Source: Desulfovibrio sp. UBA6121
Lineage (GTDB): Bacteria; Desulfobacterota; Desulfovibrionia; Desulfovibrionales; Desulfovibrionaceae
NCBI GenBank assembly: GCA_002422505.1
Contig: DIVX01000163.1
Span: 1-9,228 of the forward strand
DNA length: 9,228 nucleotides
Direction of reading: 5' to 3'
The notes below the pieces were generated by a model, which was not told the DNA's origin, did not search any database, and saw only the letters and a list, made by a program, of their open reading frames with translations. The position numbers and the translations under genes were made by a program. Positions 1-6,426 of this stretch are shown here, one piece after another. Every line of letters starts with the position of its first letter. Position 1 is the first letter of the stretch.

Positions 1-466
1 GCAGGGCGTCCATGGCCATCTCGAGACGGCTGTCCAGGTCCCAGGCGTCGAGGGCGTCCAGCTTCTCCTGCACGGCCGCCTGGCGGTCGATGAGCTTCTG
101 CATCTCATCATCGTTCATGGGCTCGGCGAACTTCTCGTTGATGCGCTCGAACTCGGCCAGCAGGTCCACGGTCTCCTGGGCGGCCTCGGCCACAACCTCG
201 CGCACGGTCTTGGTCTCGTCGAGGTTGGGCTCCTGCTCCAGCAGGCCGATGCTGTAGCCAGGCGACGGGGCGATCTCGCCCTGGAAGTCGGTGTCCACTC
301 CGGCCAGAATGCGCAAGAGCGAGCTCTTGCCCGAGCCGTTCAAGCCCAGAACGCCGATCTTGGCGCCGTAGAAGTACGACAGCGAGATGTCTTTGAGCAC
401 CTGGCGCTTGTCGTAAAACTTGCTCACGCGCATCATGGAATAGATGATCTTGTACGGTTCGGCCAT
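1..466 (-). CDS. ettA: EttA-type ABC-F ATPase, energy-dependent translational throttle protein (N-terminal part, cut by the window edge)
   Basis: The first 155 codons are present; the family is about 555 residues, so the rest lies left of the window. The start (MAEPYKIIYSMMRV) is an ATG at 466 with an AGGAGA ribosome-binding site at 478-483. Residues 36-49 carry the Walker A motif GLNGSGKSS. A Q-loop stretch (LLEQEP) is at about residues 75-80. A charged helical segment at about residues 95-150 matches the arm subdomain that EttA proteins have inside the first ATPase domain. No membrane segment is visible, as expected for ABC-F proteins. In the family, EttA binds the ribosomal E site and couples the start of elongation to the ATP/ADP ratio. 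The gene lies 70 bases downstream of the S1-repeat gene on the same strand, with a hairpin between them. The order of motifs and the MMRV-type start resemble EttA more than Uup or other ABC-F members. The second ATPase domain cannot be checked here. Confidence 0.9.
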   Translation of the reverse strand, partial: MAEPYKIIYSMMRVSKFYDKRQVLKDISLSYFYGAKIGVLGLNGSGKSSLLRILAGVDTDFQGEIAPSPGYSIGLLEQEPNLDETKTVREVVAEAAQETVDLLAEFERINEKFAEPMNDDEMQKLIDRQAAVQEKLDALDAWDLDSRLEMAMDAL

Positions 467-477
467 GCCTGTTCTTT

Positions 478-529
478 TCTCCTGCTCTTTTAAAGAAGCA
501 GGGCCGGTGTTACCCGGCCCTTGTTGCTT
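478..529 (-). terminator. Hairpin between the S1-repeat gene and ettA, probable partial terminator
   Basis: Read on the minus strand, a perfect 7-bp GC stem (GGGCCGG/CCGGCCC, plus-strand arms 501-507 and 514-520) with a 6-base loop begins about 17 bases after the S1-gene stop. Flanking AAGC/GCTT can extend it across a bulge. What follows is only TGCTTCTTT rather than a clean U run. The ettA ribosome-binding site starts shortly after it. It may therefore stop only part of the transcription and let some read into ettA. Confidence 0.55.
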
Positions 530-536
530 GTGTCGT

Positions 537-2024
537 CTATTTCTTGGATTTCAAAGCCAGGGCCAGCTTTTCCCCCAAGAGCCCCATGGGCTTCTCGGCA
601 GGTTTCGCAGGCTTGGCGTAGCTCTTCCAGTCGGCGTTCTCGCGTCCGCCGCCGCCCTCGTTCTGGGAACCGGCGCGCACTTCCAGCGGGGAAAGCGCAA
701 TGCGGCGTTCGCCCGCGCGCAGATCCTCCACCAGCAGCGTCACGGAGTCGCCGCGCTGGAGCTTGTCGAACTGCTTGGGATCAACCGCCGCAGCCATGCG
801 CGACTTGGGCAGCAGCGCGGTGATGCCGGGCTCCAGGCTGACGAAGATGCCGAAGGTCTCGCGTTTTTCCACCGTGCCGGTAACCTGGGTGCCTGCCACG
901 TATTTGGACGCGGCCTCCAGCCAGGGGTCGCCCTCGGCGTCCTTCATGGACAAGGAGATGCGGCGCTTCACCAGGTCGATTTCCTTGATGACCACGGAGA
1001 CTTCGTCGCCCGCGGTAAGCATTTCGGAGGGCTTGTTGACGCGCTTGGTGTAGCTCATTTCGCTCACGTGGATGAGCCCGTCCACGCCGGGCAAAAGCTC
1101 CACAAAGGCGCCGAAGTCGGCCAGGCGCACAACCTTGCCCGTGACCTTCTCGCCTTCCTTCAGCCGACCGGCGATGTCGGCCCAGGGGTCGCTCATGGTC
1201 TGCTTGCGGGAAAGGGAGATTTTCATCTGTCCGGCCTTCTTGCCGGGCTCCACGCCAAGCACCTTGACGCGGATCTTCTCGCCCACGCTCACGGCCTCGT
1301 CGGGCTTGCTCACGCGGGTAAAGCCGAGCTCGCTCACATGGACCATGCCCTCAAGGCCGGGGGTCAGCTCCACAAAGGCGCCAAAGTCGGTCAGGCGCAC
1401 AACGGTGCCTTCGACTTCCTCGCCGGGCTTGATGGCGGCGAGGAATTCCTCGGTGGCCGCCTGGCGCTCGCGCTCTATCAAAGCGCGGCGGGTAACCACG
1501 ATGTTGCGGCCCCGCTCCTCCAGCTTGGAAATGAGGAAGGGATAGGTGTTGCCGACGTAGGCTTCGGTGTTCTCAACAAAGCGCGCGTCTATCTGGCTCA
1601 CGGGGCAGAAGGCCCGGCGGCCCATGATCTCGACAGAGAAGCCGCCCTTGCAGGTTTCCTTCACGCGGCCGTCCACAGGCAGGCCTGCGTCCTTGGCGTT
1701 CTGGAGCATTTCAAACCCGCCAGCCCCCGACAAGGCCTTGGAAAGGACAATCTCGCTGCGGGTCTTGGAGACCACGTACAGGTCGATGCTTTCGCCTTCC
1801 TTGTGCGGAAAGTTGCCCTCGGCGTCCAGGAGCTCCTTCTTGTCGGCAACTCCATCAACCTTGGTGCCGGTGTCGAAGTACACGTTCTCCGCGCCGATGC
1901 TGATGATGCGGGCGGCAATCTTGTCGCCCACGTTCAGGGGCTCGCCCTGTCCCGCATAGCTGGCCTCGAAGAGTTCGGCGAAGCTCTGCTCCTTTTCCCC
2001 GTTGTTCTGTGCCTGGTCCGTCAT
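537..2024 (-). CDS. S1 RNA-binding repeat protein, ribosomal protein S1-like (five S1 domains, 495 aa)
   Basis: This is a cytoplasmic RNA-binding protein built from five S1 (OB-fold) repeats at about residues 32-97, 116-182, 202-273, 294-361 and 378-446. Repeats 3 and 4 are the most typical, each with DFGAFVEL followed by G(L/V)(E/D)G(M/L)(V/I)HVSE. Repeat 2 has the form seen in S1 domain 2 (KGGFSVEIMG-RAFCPVSQID). SDPW and GDPW linkers occur as in bacterial S1. The tail from about residue 451 is glycine- then Lys/Pro/Ala-rich. S1 recruits mRNA to the 30S subunit, and this protein probably does that or a related job. Bacterial S1 often has six repeats and about 550-580 residues, so this may be a shorter paralogue rather than the main rpsA product; for that reason no symbol is given. 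The ATG at 2024 is preferred because AGGAG lies 6 bases upstream (2031-2035). An in-frame extension to 2066 has no such site and lacks family similarity. The stop is TAG at 537-539. Confidence 0.9.
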   Translation of the reverse strand: MTDQAQNNGEKEQSFAELFEASYAGQGEPLNVGDKIAARIISIGAENVYFDTGTKVDGVADKKELLDAEGNFPHKEGESIDLYVVSKTRSEIVLSKALSGAGGFEMLQNAKDAGLPVDGRVKETCKGGFSVEIMGRRAFCPVSQIDARFVENTEAYVGNTYPFLISKLEERGRNIVVTRRALIERERQAATEEFLAAIKPGEEVEGTVVRLTDFGAFVELTPGLEGMVHVSELGFTRVSKPDEAVSVGEKIRVKVLGVEPGKKAGQMKISLSRKQTMSDPWADIAGRLKEGEKVTGKVVRLADFGAFVELLPGVDGLIHVSEMSYTKRVNKPSEMLTAGDEVSVVIKEIDLVKRRISLSMKDAEGDPWLEAASKYVAGTQVTGTVEKRETFGIFVSLEPGITALLPKSRMAAAVDPKQFDKLQRGDSVTLLVEDLRAGERRIALSPLEVRAGSQNEGGGGRENADWKSYAKPAKPAEKPMGLLGEKLALALKSKK

Positions 2025-2082
2025 CTGCTGCTCCTGTGCGATGTTCCGCGAAGATATTGGCGGCACTGGTCCGCCTGGGGCG

Positions 2083-2111
2083 TGTATTCACGAAGGGAGC
2101 GCACTTGTCAA
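2083..2111 (-). promoter_or_regulatory. Probable sigma-70 promoter of the S1-repeat gene
   Basis: On the minus strand there is a perfect -35 hexamer TTGACA (plus positions 2106-2111). After exactly 17 bases comes AATACA (2083-2088), a weak -10 with three of six consensus bases. Transcription from it would give a leader of about 50 bases before the ATG at 2024. The -35 match and spacing are good and the -10 is poor, so this is likely but unproven. It stands back-to-back with the sigma-28 promoter at 2141-2167. Confidence 0.5.
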
Positions 2112-2140
2112 ACAAAGAGGTCACATTTTCGCGCTCGACC

Positions 2141-2167
2141 TAAAGTTTTTTAAGGTTTTGCCGATGA
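2141..2167 (+). promoter_or_regulatory. Sigma-28 (FliA-type, flagellar) promoter
   Basis: TAAAGTTT at 2141-2148, an 11-base spacer at 2149-2159, and GCCGATGA at 2160-2167. The sigma-28 consensus recalled for proteobacteria is TAAAGTTT-N11-GCCGATAA, so this matches all eight bases of the -35, the exact spacing, and seven of eight bases of the -10. The predicted start is near 2174, leaving a leader of about 45 bases that carries a strong ribosome-binding site (GAGGAGGT, 2203-2210). It points directly at the 95-residue gene starting at 2220. A match this close by chance in GC-rich DNA is unlikely. Confidence 0.85.
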
Positions 2168-2219
2168 GACACGAAGAAGGCGTTGTCTTAACCTGCGGCG
2201 TAGAGGAGGTGGTCAGCAT

Positions 2220-2507
2220 ATGTCCATCAACTCCATCGGCGGATCTTCCTCCGCCTACGATTCCGGCACGTTTGGGGCACAGGTGGTAAGCACCACCCTG
2301 GACTACATGAACGGGCAGGGTTCCGGCAACAGCTACGCCATAACCGACAAAGAAAGTTTTGGCGCGGCTGTCGTCTCCAAGACCCTGGATTACATGAACA
2401 GCGGCAACAGCTACGGTTCCGACATGGCCCAGAGCTATGACTTCGGAAAGAGCGTCCTGAGCGGTTACATGGCCGACAAGGGCCTCATCGCAGATTACAA
2501 CATCTGA
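2220..2507 (+). CDS. Small repeat protein of unknown function, probable member of the flagellar (sigma-28) regulon
   Basis: A 95-residue protein whose family I do not recognise with confidence. It starts at an ATG with GAGGAGGT 9 bases upstream. It contains three degenerate repeats of about 28 residues: FGAQVVSTTLDYMN from residue 18, FGAAVVSKTLDYMN from residue 47, and FGKSVLSGYMADKG from residue 75. Between them lie Gly/Ser/Asn/Tyr-rich linkers, GSGNSYA and SGNSYGS. It has no signal peptide, membrane segment or cysteine and is rich in Ser, Gly, Tyr and Asp. Each repeat probably forms a short amphipathic helix. A sigma-28 promoter upstream and a strong terminator downstream make it a single-gene transcript, so it is probably made with late flagellar and chemotaxis proteins. 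The V-S-x-T-L-D pattern recalls short YjfB-type 'putative motility' proteins, but that is only an impression. A role as a flagellum-exported or filament-associated protein, or as a regulator, is possible; none is shown by the sequence. Confidence 0.85.
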   Translation: MSINSIGGSSSAYDSGTFGAQVVSTTLDYMNGQGSGNSYAITDKESFGAAVVSKTLDYMNSGNSYGSDMAQSYDFGKSVLSGYMADKGLIADYNI

Positions 2508-2544
2508 ATCACGCCGGTTGACCTGGACGACGCCCCGCGAGAAG

Positions 2545-2578
2545 CCCCGCCGCGACCACCTGCGGCGGGGTCTTTTTT
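2545..2578 (+). terminator. Strong intrinsic terminator after the small sigma-28-controlled gene
   Basis: A perfect 9-bp stem (CCCCGCCGC at 2545-2553 with GCGGCGGGG at 2562-2570), extendable by a G-T pair, is followed directly by TCTTTTTT. It lies about 37 bases past the stop codon and separates the small gene from the carboxylase operon. Confidence 0.92.
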
Positions 2579-2707
2579 CGCCCTTTTCCAGGCCCACGCA
2601 AGCTCCCGTCAATGCTGGACCAACCCGGTACACTTGCCAGAAGGCGCAAGAACGGCTAAAGGGCCCTCTCCATCTCCCCCCACGAACATCGTAAGGAACA
2701 CCACAAC
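2579..2707 (+). other. Leader region of the carboxylase operon, promoter not identified
   Basis: These 129 bases must contain the promoter of the carboxylase operon, because a strong terminator lies just upstream. I see no convincing -35/-10 pair. TTGCCA at 2634 has only a poor -10 at suitable distance. The ribosome-binding site is AAGGA at 2693-2697, 10 bases before the GTG start. A small dyad CTTGC-N8-GCAAG at 2633-2650 is the only symmetric element noticed. Confidence 0.4.
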
Positions 2708-4126
2708 GTGAGCAGGGATCAGAACAAAGTACTCATCGCCAACCGGGGCGAAATCGCCGTGCGCATCATGCAGGCGTGCCGCGACCTCGGGCTGGACTTC
2801 GTCGCCGTCTACACCAAGGAGGACGCCGCCTCCGGCCATGTGGCCCTTGCCCGCGAGCTGGGCGGCGAAAACGCCCTGGTGCGCATCCACAACTACCTCG
2901 ACGCGGGCGACGTGCTCTCCGCCGCCGACGCCACCGGCGCCACCGCCATCCATCCCGGCTACGGCTTCTTCTCGGAGAACTACCGCTTCGCCCGGCGCGT
3001 GGCCGAACGCTCGCGCCCCATGCACTTCATCGGGCCCTCCTGGCGCGTCATCCGCGACCTGGGCGACAAGATCAACACCAAGCGCCTGGCGCGAAGCCTC
3101 GGCGTGCCCACCGTGCCCGGAAGCGACCGCGCCATCTACGACGAGATGGAGGCCGAAAGCATCGCCCAGCAGCTCTTCGACTATCAGGAGAAGCAGGGCG
3201 TTTCCCGTCCCATGGTGCTGGTGAAGGCCAGCGCAGGCGGCGGCGGCATGGGCATAGACGAAGTGCACAACATGAACCGCTTCCGCCAAACCTACCGGCG
3301 CATCCGCAACTACTCGCAACGCCAGTTCAACGACCCCGGCGTGCTCATCGAGCAGCGGATTTTCAACTACAACCACCTGGAAGTGCAGATTGTTTCCGCA
3401 CGCGGCGGCGAGAACCCCGTGCACTTCGGCACGCGCAACTGCTCCGTGCAAAGCCCGGGCAGGCAGAAACGCATCGAAACCGCGCCCGGCTTCTTCCCGG
3501 AGGGACTCTCCTACAGCTTCGACGCCCGCAAGGTCATGGACGACATCGTCCGACACTCCTTGAGCATCGCCCGCGAGATCAAGTACGACAACGTGGGCAC
3601 CTGGGAATGGATCGTTACGCCCAAGGGCGACCCCTTCCTGATGGAAGTGAACACGCGCATCCAGGTGGAAAACGGCGTCTCCGCCGCCATTTCCCGCATC
3701 AAGGGCCAGGACGGCGTGAACCTCATCCGGGAACAGATACGCCTGGGCCTGGGCGAAAGCATGGGCTACAGCCAGAACGACGTGAGCTTCGCGGGCGTGG
3801 GCATCGAGTACCGCATCATTGCCGAGGATACGCAAAACCGCTTCGCCCCCTGGACCGGCCGCATCGAAAAAATCGCTTGGCGCGAGCAGGATTGGCTCAA
3901 GCTGCACACCCACGTGCCCCAGGACCGCCCCTACCAGATCCCCACGGAATACGACCCCAACCTGGCGCTGGCCATCATCTGGGGCAAGGATCTGGAGGAG
4001 GCCAAGGCGCGCGGAACGGCCTTTCTGGACGACTTTGTCCTTGAAGGCGTGGACGCCCAGGGTGTCGCCCTCAAATCGAACATCGCCTTCCTGCGCGAGA
4101 AAACCAAGGATCTGCTGGAATTCTAG
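2708..4126 (+). CDS. accC: Biotin carboxylase subunit of acetyl-CoA carboxylase (divergent AccC type)
   Basis: A 472-residue ATP-grasp enzyme that should carboxylate biotin on a carrier protein using ATP and bicarbonate, the first half-reaction of malonyl-CoA synthesis. Visible motifs in order: ANRGEIA (11-17), HPGYGF (82-87), GDK with K121, glycine-rich ATP lid KASAGGGGMG (173-182, K173), H223 in NHLEVQ, K254 in GRQK, E300 in GTWEW, the active-site strand MEVNTRIQVE (312-321), and R369 in IEYRI. These match the ATP-, metal- and bicarbonate-binding residues of E. coli AccC. Differences: the strand continues with Asn322 where AccC usually has His-Pro, GTRNCS replaces ERDCS, and there are extra residues around 155-170. 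Length is close to AccC (about 450), so no carrier or carboxyltransferase domain is attached. The start is GTG with AAGGA 10 bases upstream. The fused carboxyltransferase follows 17 bases after the stop, which supports acetyl-CoA over pyruvate or propionyl-CoA as final acceptor. Confidence 0.85.
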   Translation: MSRDQNKVLIANRGEIAVRIMQACRDLGLDFVAVYTKEDAASGHVALARELGGENALVRIHNYLDAGDVLSAADATGATAIHPGYGFFSENYRFARRVAERSRPMHFIGPSWRVIRDLGDKINTKRLARSLGVPTVPGSDRAIYDEMEAESIAQQLFDYQEKQGVSRPMVLVKASAGGGGMGIDEVHNMNRFRQTYRRIRNYSQRQFNDPGVLIEQRIFNYNHLEVQIVSARGGENPVHFGTRNCSVQSPGRQKRIETAPGFFPEGLSYSFDARKVMDDIVRHSLSIAREIKYDNVGTWEWIVTPKGDPFLMEVNTRIQVENGVSAAISRIKGQDGVNLIREQIRLGLGESMGYSQNDVSFAGVGIEYRIIAEDTQNRFAPWTGRIEKIAWREQDWLKLHTHVPQDRPYQIPTEYDPNLALAIIWGKDLEEAKARGTAFLDDFVLEGVDAQGVALKSNIAFLREKTKDLLEF

Positions 4127-4143
4127 CCAGCCAGGGACGGCCA

Positions 4144-6396
4144 ATGGATATTGAAAAAAGTCTCGAAGCTTTGTCTCAGCGCGTGGCGTACGCCCGCGAC
4201 ATCATGGGAACCCGCGTCAGCGACCGTCTGGAGGCCGTGAGCCACGACATTGTGGCCCTGGGCCAGAAGGCCGATTCGCTGAGCATGGAAGAGGCCCTGG
4301 ACAAGACCGGGGAGCTCTCCCGCCGCCTGACCACCCTTGAGGACGACCTGGACCAGTTCCTGACGCCCATGGACAAGGTGCGCGTGGTGCGCCACCCGCA
4401 ACGCGTATGCCTCAAGGATATTCTGGAAAACGTTTACGACAACTACACCGAAATCGGCGGACGCGACGAAGTGTCCATCGATCCCGGCATGCTCATCGCA
4501 CGCGCCTACATCACCCGGCGCGTGGGCAAGCGCGTCATCCACCACCCGGTCATGGTGGTGGGACAGGAGAAAGGCCACGGCCAGGAGTTCCGCAACGGCG
4601 GCTCCATCAAGCCCTGGGGCAACGCCAAGGCCCTCAAGTACATGAAGGTCGCCGCGCAGGAGAACATTCCCATCCATGCCTACGTGTCCACCCCAGGGGC
4701 CTACCCCGTGGAGGACTACCCCGGCGCGGCGCAGCAGATTGCCGAAAACATTTATGAAATGGCCGGGCTCGACGTGCCCATCGTGGCCATTTTCTCCGAG
4801 GGCGGCAGCGGCGGGGCCGAGGCCATAGCCCTGGCCGACAAGCGGCTCATGTTCTCCCACGGCTACTACTCCGTCATCTCGCCGGAGGGCGCAGCCGCCA
4901 TCGAGTGCAAGTTCCACGGCCTCACCCGGGCCACGCCGGAGCTCATCGAGCAGTGCGCCAAGCACCAGCAGATCACCGCTCAGGACAACCTGCGCAACGG
5001 CTACATCGACGGCATTTTGCAGGAGCCGCCCCTGGGCGCCCGCAACGAGCACTTCGACTTCTTCAAGCAGCTGCGCGCCTCGGTCATCCGCGCCACGGAC
5101 GAAGTGGTGGTGAACGTGCAGAGCGTAAGCCTGCTGCGCCGTCTGGCCATGCGCGGCTCCAAGCGCAGACAGGTGGGCGAAAACGTCATCGTGCGCTGGG
5201 AGCTGGCCCCGGACGACCGCGAACTTCTGGTGTGGCGGCGCTACCAGAAATACCGCAAAATGTCGCGCCAGGCCTACATAGACAAGCGCGGCATTTTTGA
5301 GCGCCTGGCCGCCAAGCACATGGAGTTTTTGTTCTCCATCTACTCCACCGTGCGCTATGAAATCCTCAAGCATTACCAGAAGAAAATCGCCCGTATGGCC
5401 ACGGACGTGACCGACGAAATCCATGTGGTGACGAGCAAGATGGACCGGCTGACTTGCCAGGCCATGGAAGCCCTGGGCATTCCGCAATGGGGCGGCGGCA
5501 GCGATGAAAGCGCCCTCACCTGCCTCTCCGAGCCCAGGCGCGACCAGGGCAATTCCGGCGGCCCGGCCTATGTGAGCCCCAAGGCCCTGGACGACCGCGA
5601 AGTTTCCTGCCCGCACGCCGCCACGCGCGGCTGCCTGGATATTTGGGCGCGCGACCTGTTCGGCGAATTTGCCGGGGTGTGCCCCAACTGCGGCTACCAC
5701 TTCCCCATGGAATACCAGTGGTACATGGCCAACGTGTTCGACCGCGGCAGCGTGCGCGAGTTCAACCAGTCGCTTGCGGCGGGCAACCCCACGGGCTTCC
5801 CCAAGTTTGACGAGCGCATCCAGAAGGCCAAAGAGACCACGCACCTGCAGTCCTCTTGCGTCACCTTCAACGCCAGCATCCGGGGCATCCGCCTCACCTG
5901 TGGCATGCTGGTGGCCAACTTCCGCGGCGGCACCGTGGGCTCGGCCGAGGGCGAAAAGCTCATCCGCGCGCTGGACCTGGCCCGCAAGCGGCACCAGCCC
6001 TTCCTGGCCTACGTGCACGGCACGGCGGGCATCCGCATCCAGGAGGGCGTGAACGGCCTCATCCAGATGCCCCGCGTAACGCTGGCCGTGCGCCGCTACA
6101 TCGAAGAAGGCGGCCTGTACATCGTGCTGTACGACACCAACTCGTACGCCGGTCCCGTGGCCAGCTTCCTGGGTTGCTCACCCTATCAGTACGCGGTGCG
6201 CAGCTCGCGCATCGGCTTCGCTGGTCCCGGCGTCATCCGCGAAACCACCGGCATGGACATTCCGCCCGACTATCACAGCGCCTACAAGGCCCTGTCGCGC
6301 GGGCACATCCAGGACATTTGGGACCGCAAGGACGTGCGCGCCAACATGCACCAGGCCTTTTTGACCATGGGCGGACGCAACCTGTACTATCGCTAA
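4144..6396 (+). CDS. Fused acetyl-CoA carboxylase carboxyltransferase, alpha (AccA) then beta (AccD) domains
   Basis: A 750-residue cytoplasmic enzyme expected to transfer the carboxyl group from carboxybiotin to acetyl-CoA, giving malonyl-CoA for fatty-acid synthesis. Residues 1-75 are helical and charged. Residues about 85-310 are the AccA crotonase-like fold, with GQEKG (140-144), TPGAYP (183-188), EGGSGGAEA (219-227) and SVISPEGAA (243-251). Residues about 310-480 form a basic, helix-rich linker not found in separate subunits. Residues about 485-745 are the AccD-like half, with a cysteine cluster (C489, C497, C513, C516), HGTAGIRIQEG (625-635) and GFAGPGVI (691-698). E. coli makes these as two proteins; propionyl-CoA-type carboxylases fuse them with the beta-like half first, so alpha-first is distinctive. 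ATG 4144 has AGGGA 6 bases upstream. It is 17 bases after the biotin carboxylase gene and is surely co-transcribed. Oddities: C-x7-C in the zinc site and AG replacing GG in two beta loops. No biotin carrier domain is present. Confidence 0.9.
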   Translation: MDIEKSLEALSQRVAYARDIMGTRVSDRLEAVSHDIVALGQKADSLSMEEALDKTGELSRRLTTLEDDLDQFLTPMDKVRVVRHPQRVCLKDILENVYDNYTEIGGRDEVSIDPGMLIARAYITRRVGKRVIHHPVMVVGQEKGHGQEFRNGGSIKPWGNAKALKYMKVAAQENIPIHAYVSTPGAYPVEDYPGAAQQIAENIYEMAGLDVPIVAIFSEGGSGGAEAIALADKRLMFSHGYYSVISPEGAAAIECKFHGLTRATPELIEQCAKHQQITAQDNLRNGYIDGILQEPPLGARNEHFDFFKQLRASVIRATDEVVVNVQSVSLLRRLAMRGSKRRQVGENVIVRWELAPDDRELLVWRRYQKYRKMSRQAYIDKRGIFERLAAKHMEFLFSIYSTVRYEILKHYQKKIARMATDVTDEIHVVTSKMDRLTCQAMEALGIPQWGGGSDESALTCLSEPRRDQGNSGGPAYVSPKALDDREVSCPHAATRGCLDIWARDLFGEFAGVCPNCGYHFPMEYQWYMANVFDRGSVREFNQSLAAGNPTGFPKFDERIQKAKETTHLQSSCVTFNASIRGIRLTCGMLVANFRGGTVGSAEGEKLIRALDLARKRHQPFLAYVHGTAGIRIQEGVNGLIQMPRVTLAVRRYIEEGGLYIVLYDTNSYAGPVASFLGCSPYQYAVRSSRIGFAGPGVIRETTGMDIPPDYHSAYKALSRGHIQDIWDRKDVRANMHQAFLTMGGRNLYYR

Positions 6397-6426
6397 CCCC
6401 CCAGCCAAGCCCCAAACAACACCCCG

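Noticed and set aside
2025..2066. Extended start of the S1-repeat gene (14 extra residues)
   Set aside because: The ATG at 2024 has AGGAG at 6 bases. The extension has no good ribosome-binding site and would overlap the likely transcript leader.
444..2153. Long plus-strand reading frame of 569 codons over the S1-repeat gene
   Set aside because: It is antisense to a gene with five clear S1 domains. Its product is His/Ala/Gly-rich with no family features, a usual effect of GC-rich codon use.
2121..2633. Minus-strand reading frame of 170 codons over the small sigma-28-controlled gene
   Set aside because: It runs through the terminator and the promoter and lacks a ribosome-binding site. The plus-strand gene has promoter, ribosome-binding site, repeats and terminator.
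2633..2650. CTTGC-N8-GCAAG dyad before the carboxylase operon as a regulator site
   Set aside because: Only five base pairs per arm, with no known operator match. It could be chance.
2609..4144. Long minus-strand reading frame of 511 codons over the biotin carboxylase gene
   Set aside because: The opposite strand encodes all biotin carboxylase motifs. The antisense product has low-complexity Ala/Val/His/Gly composition.
4123..6018. Long minus-strand reading frame of 631 codons over the carboxyltransferase gene
   Set aside because: It is the antisense shadow of the AccA-AccD fusion, with no recognisable domain.
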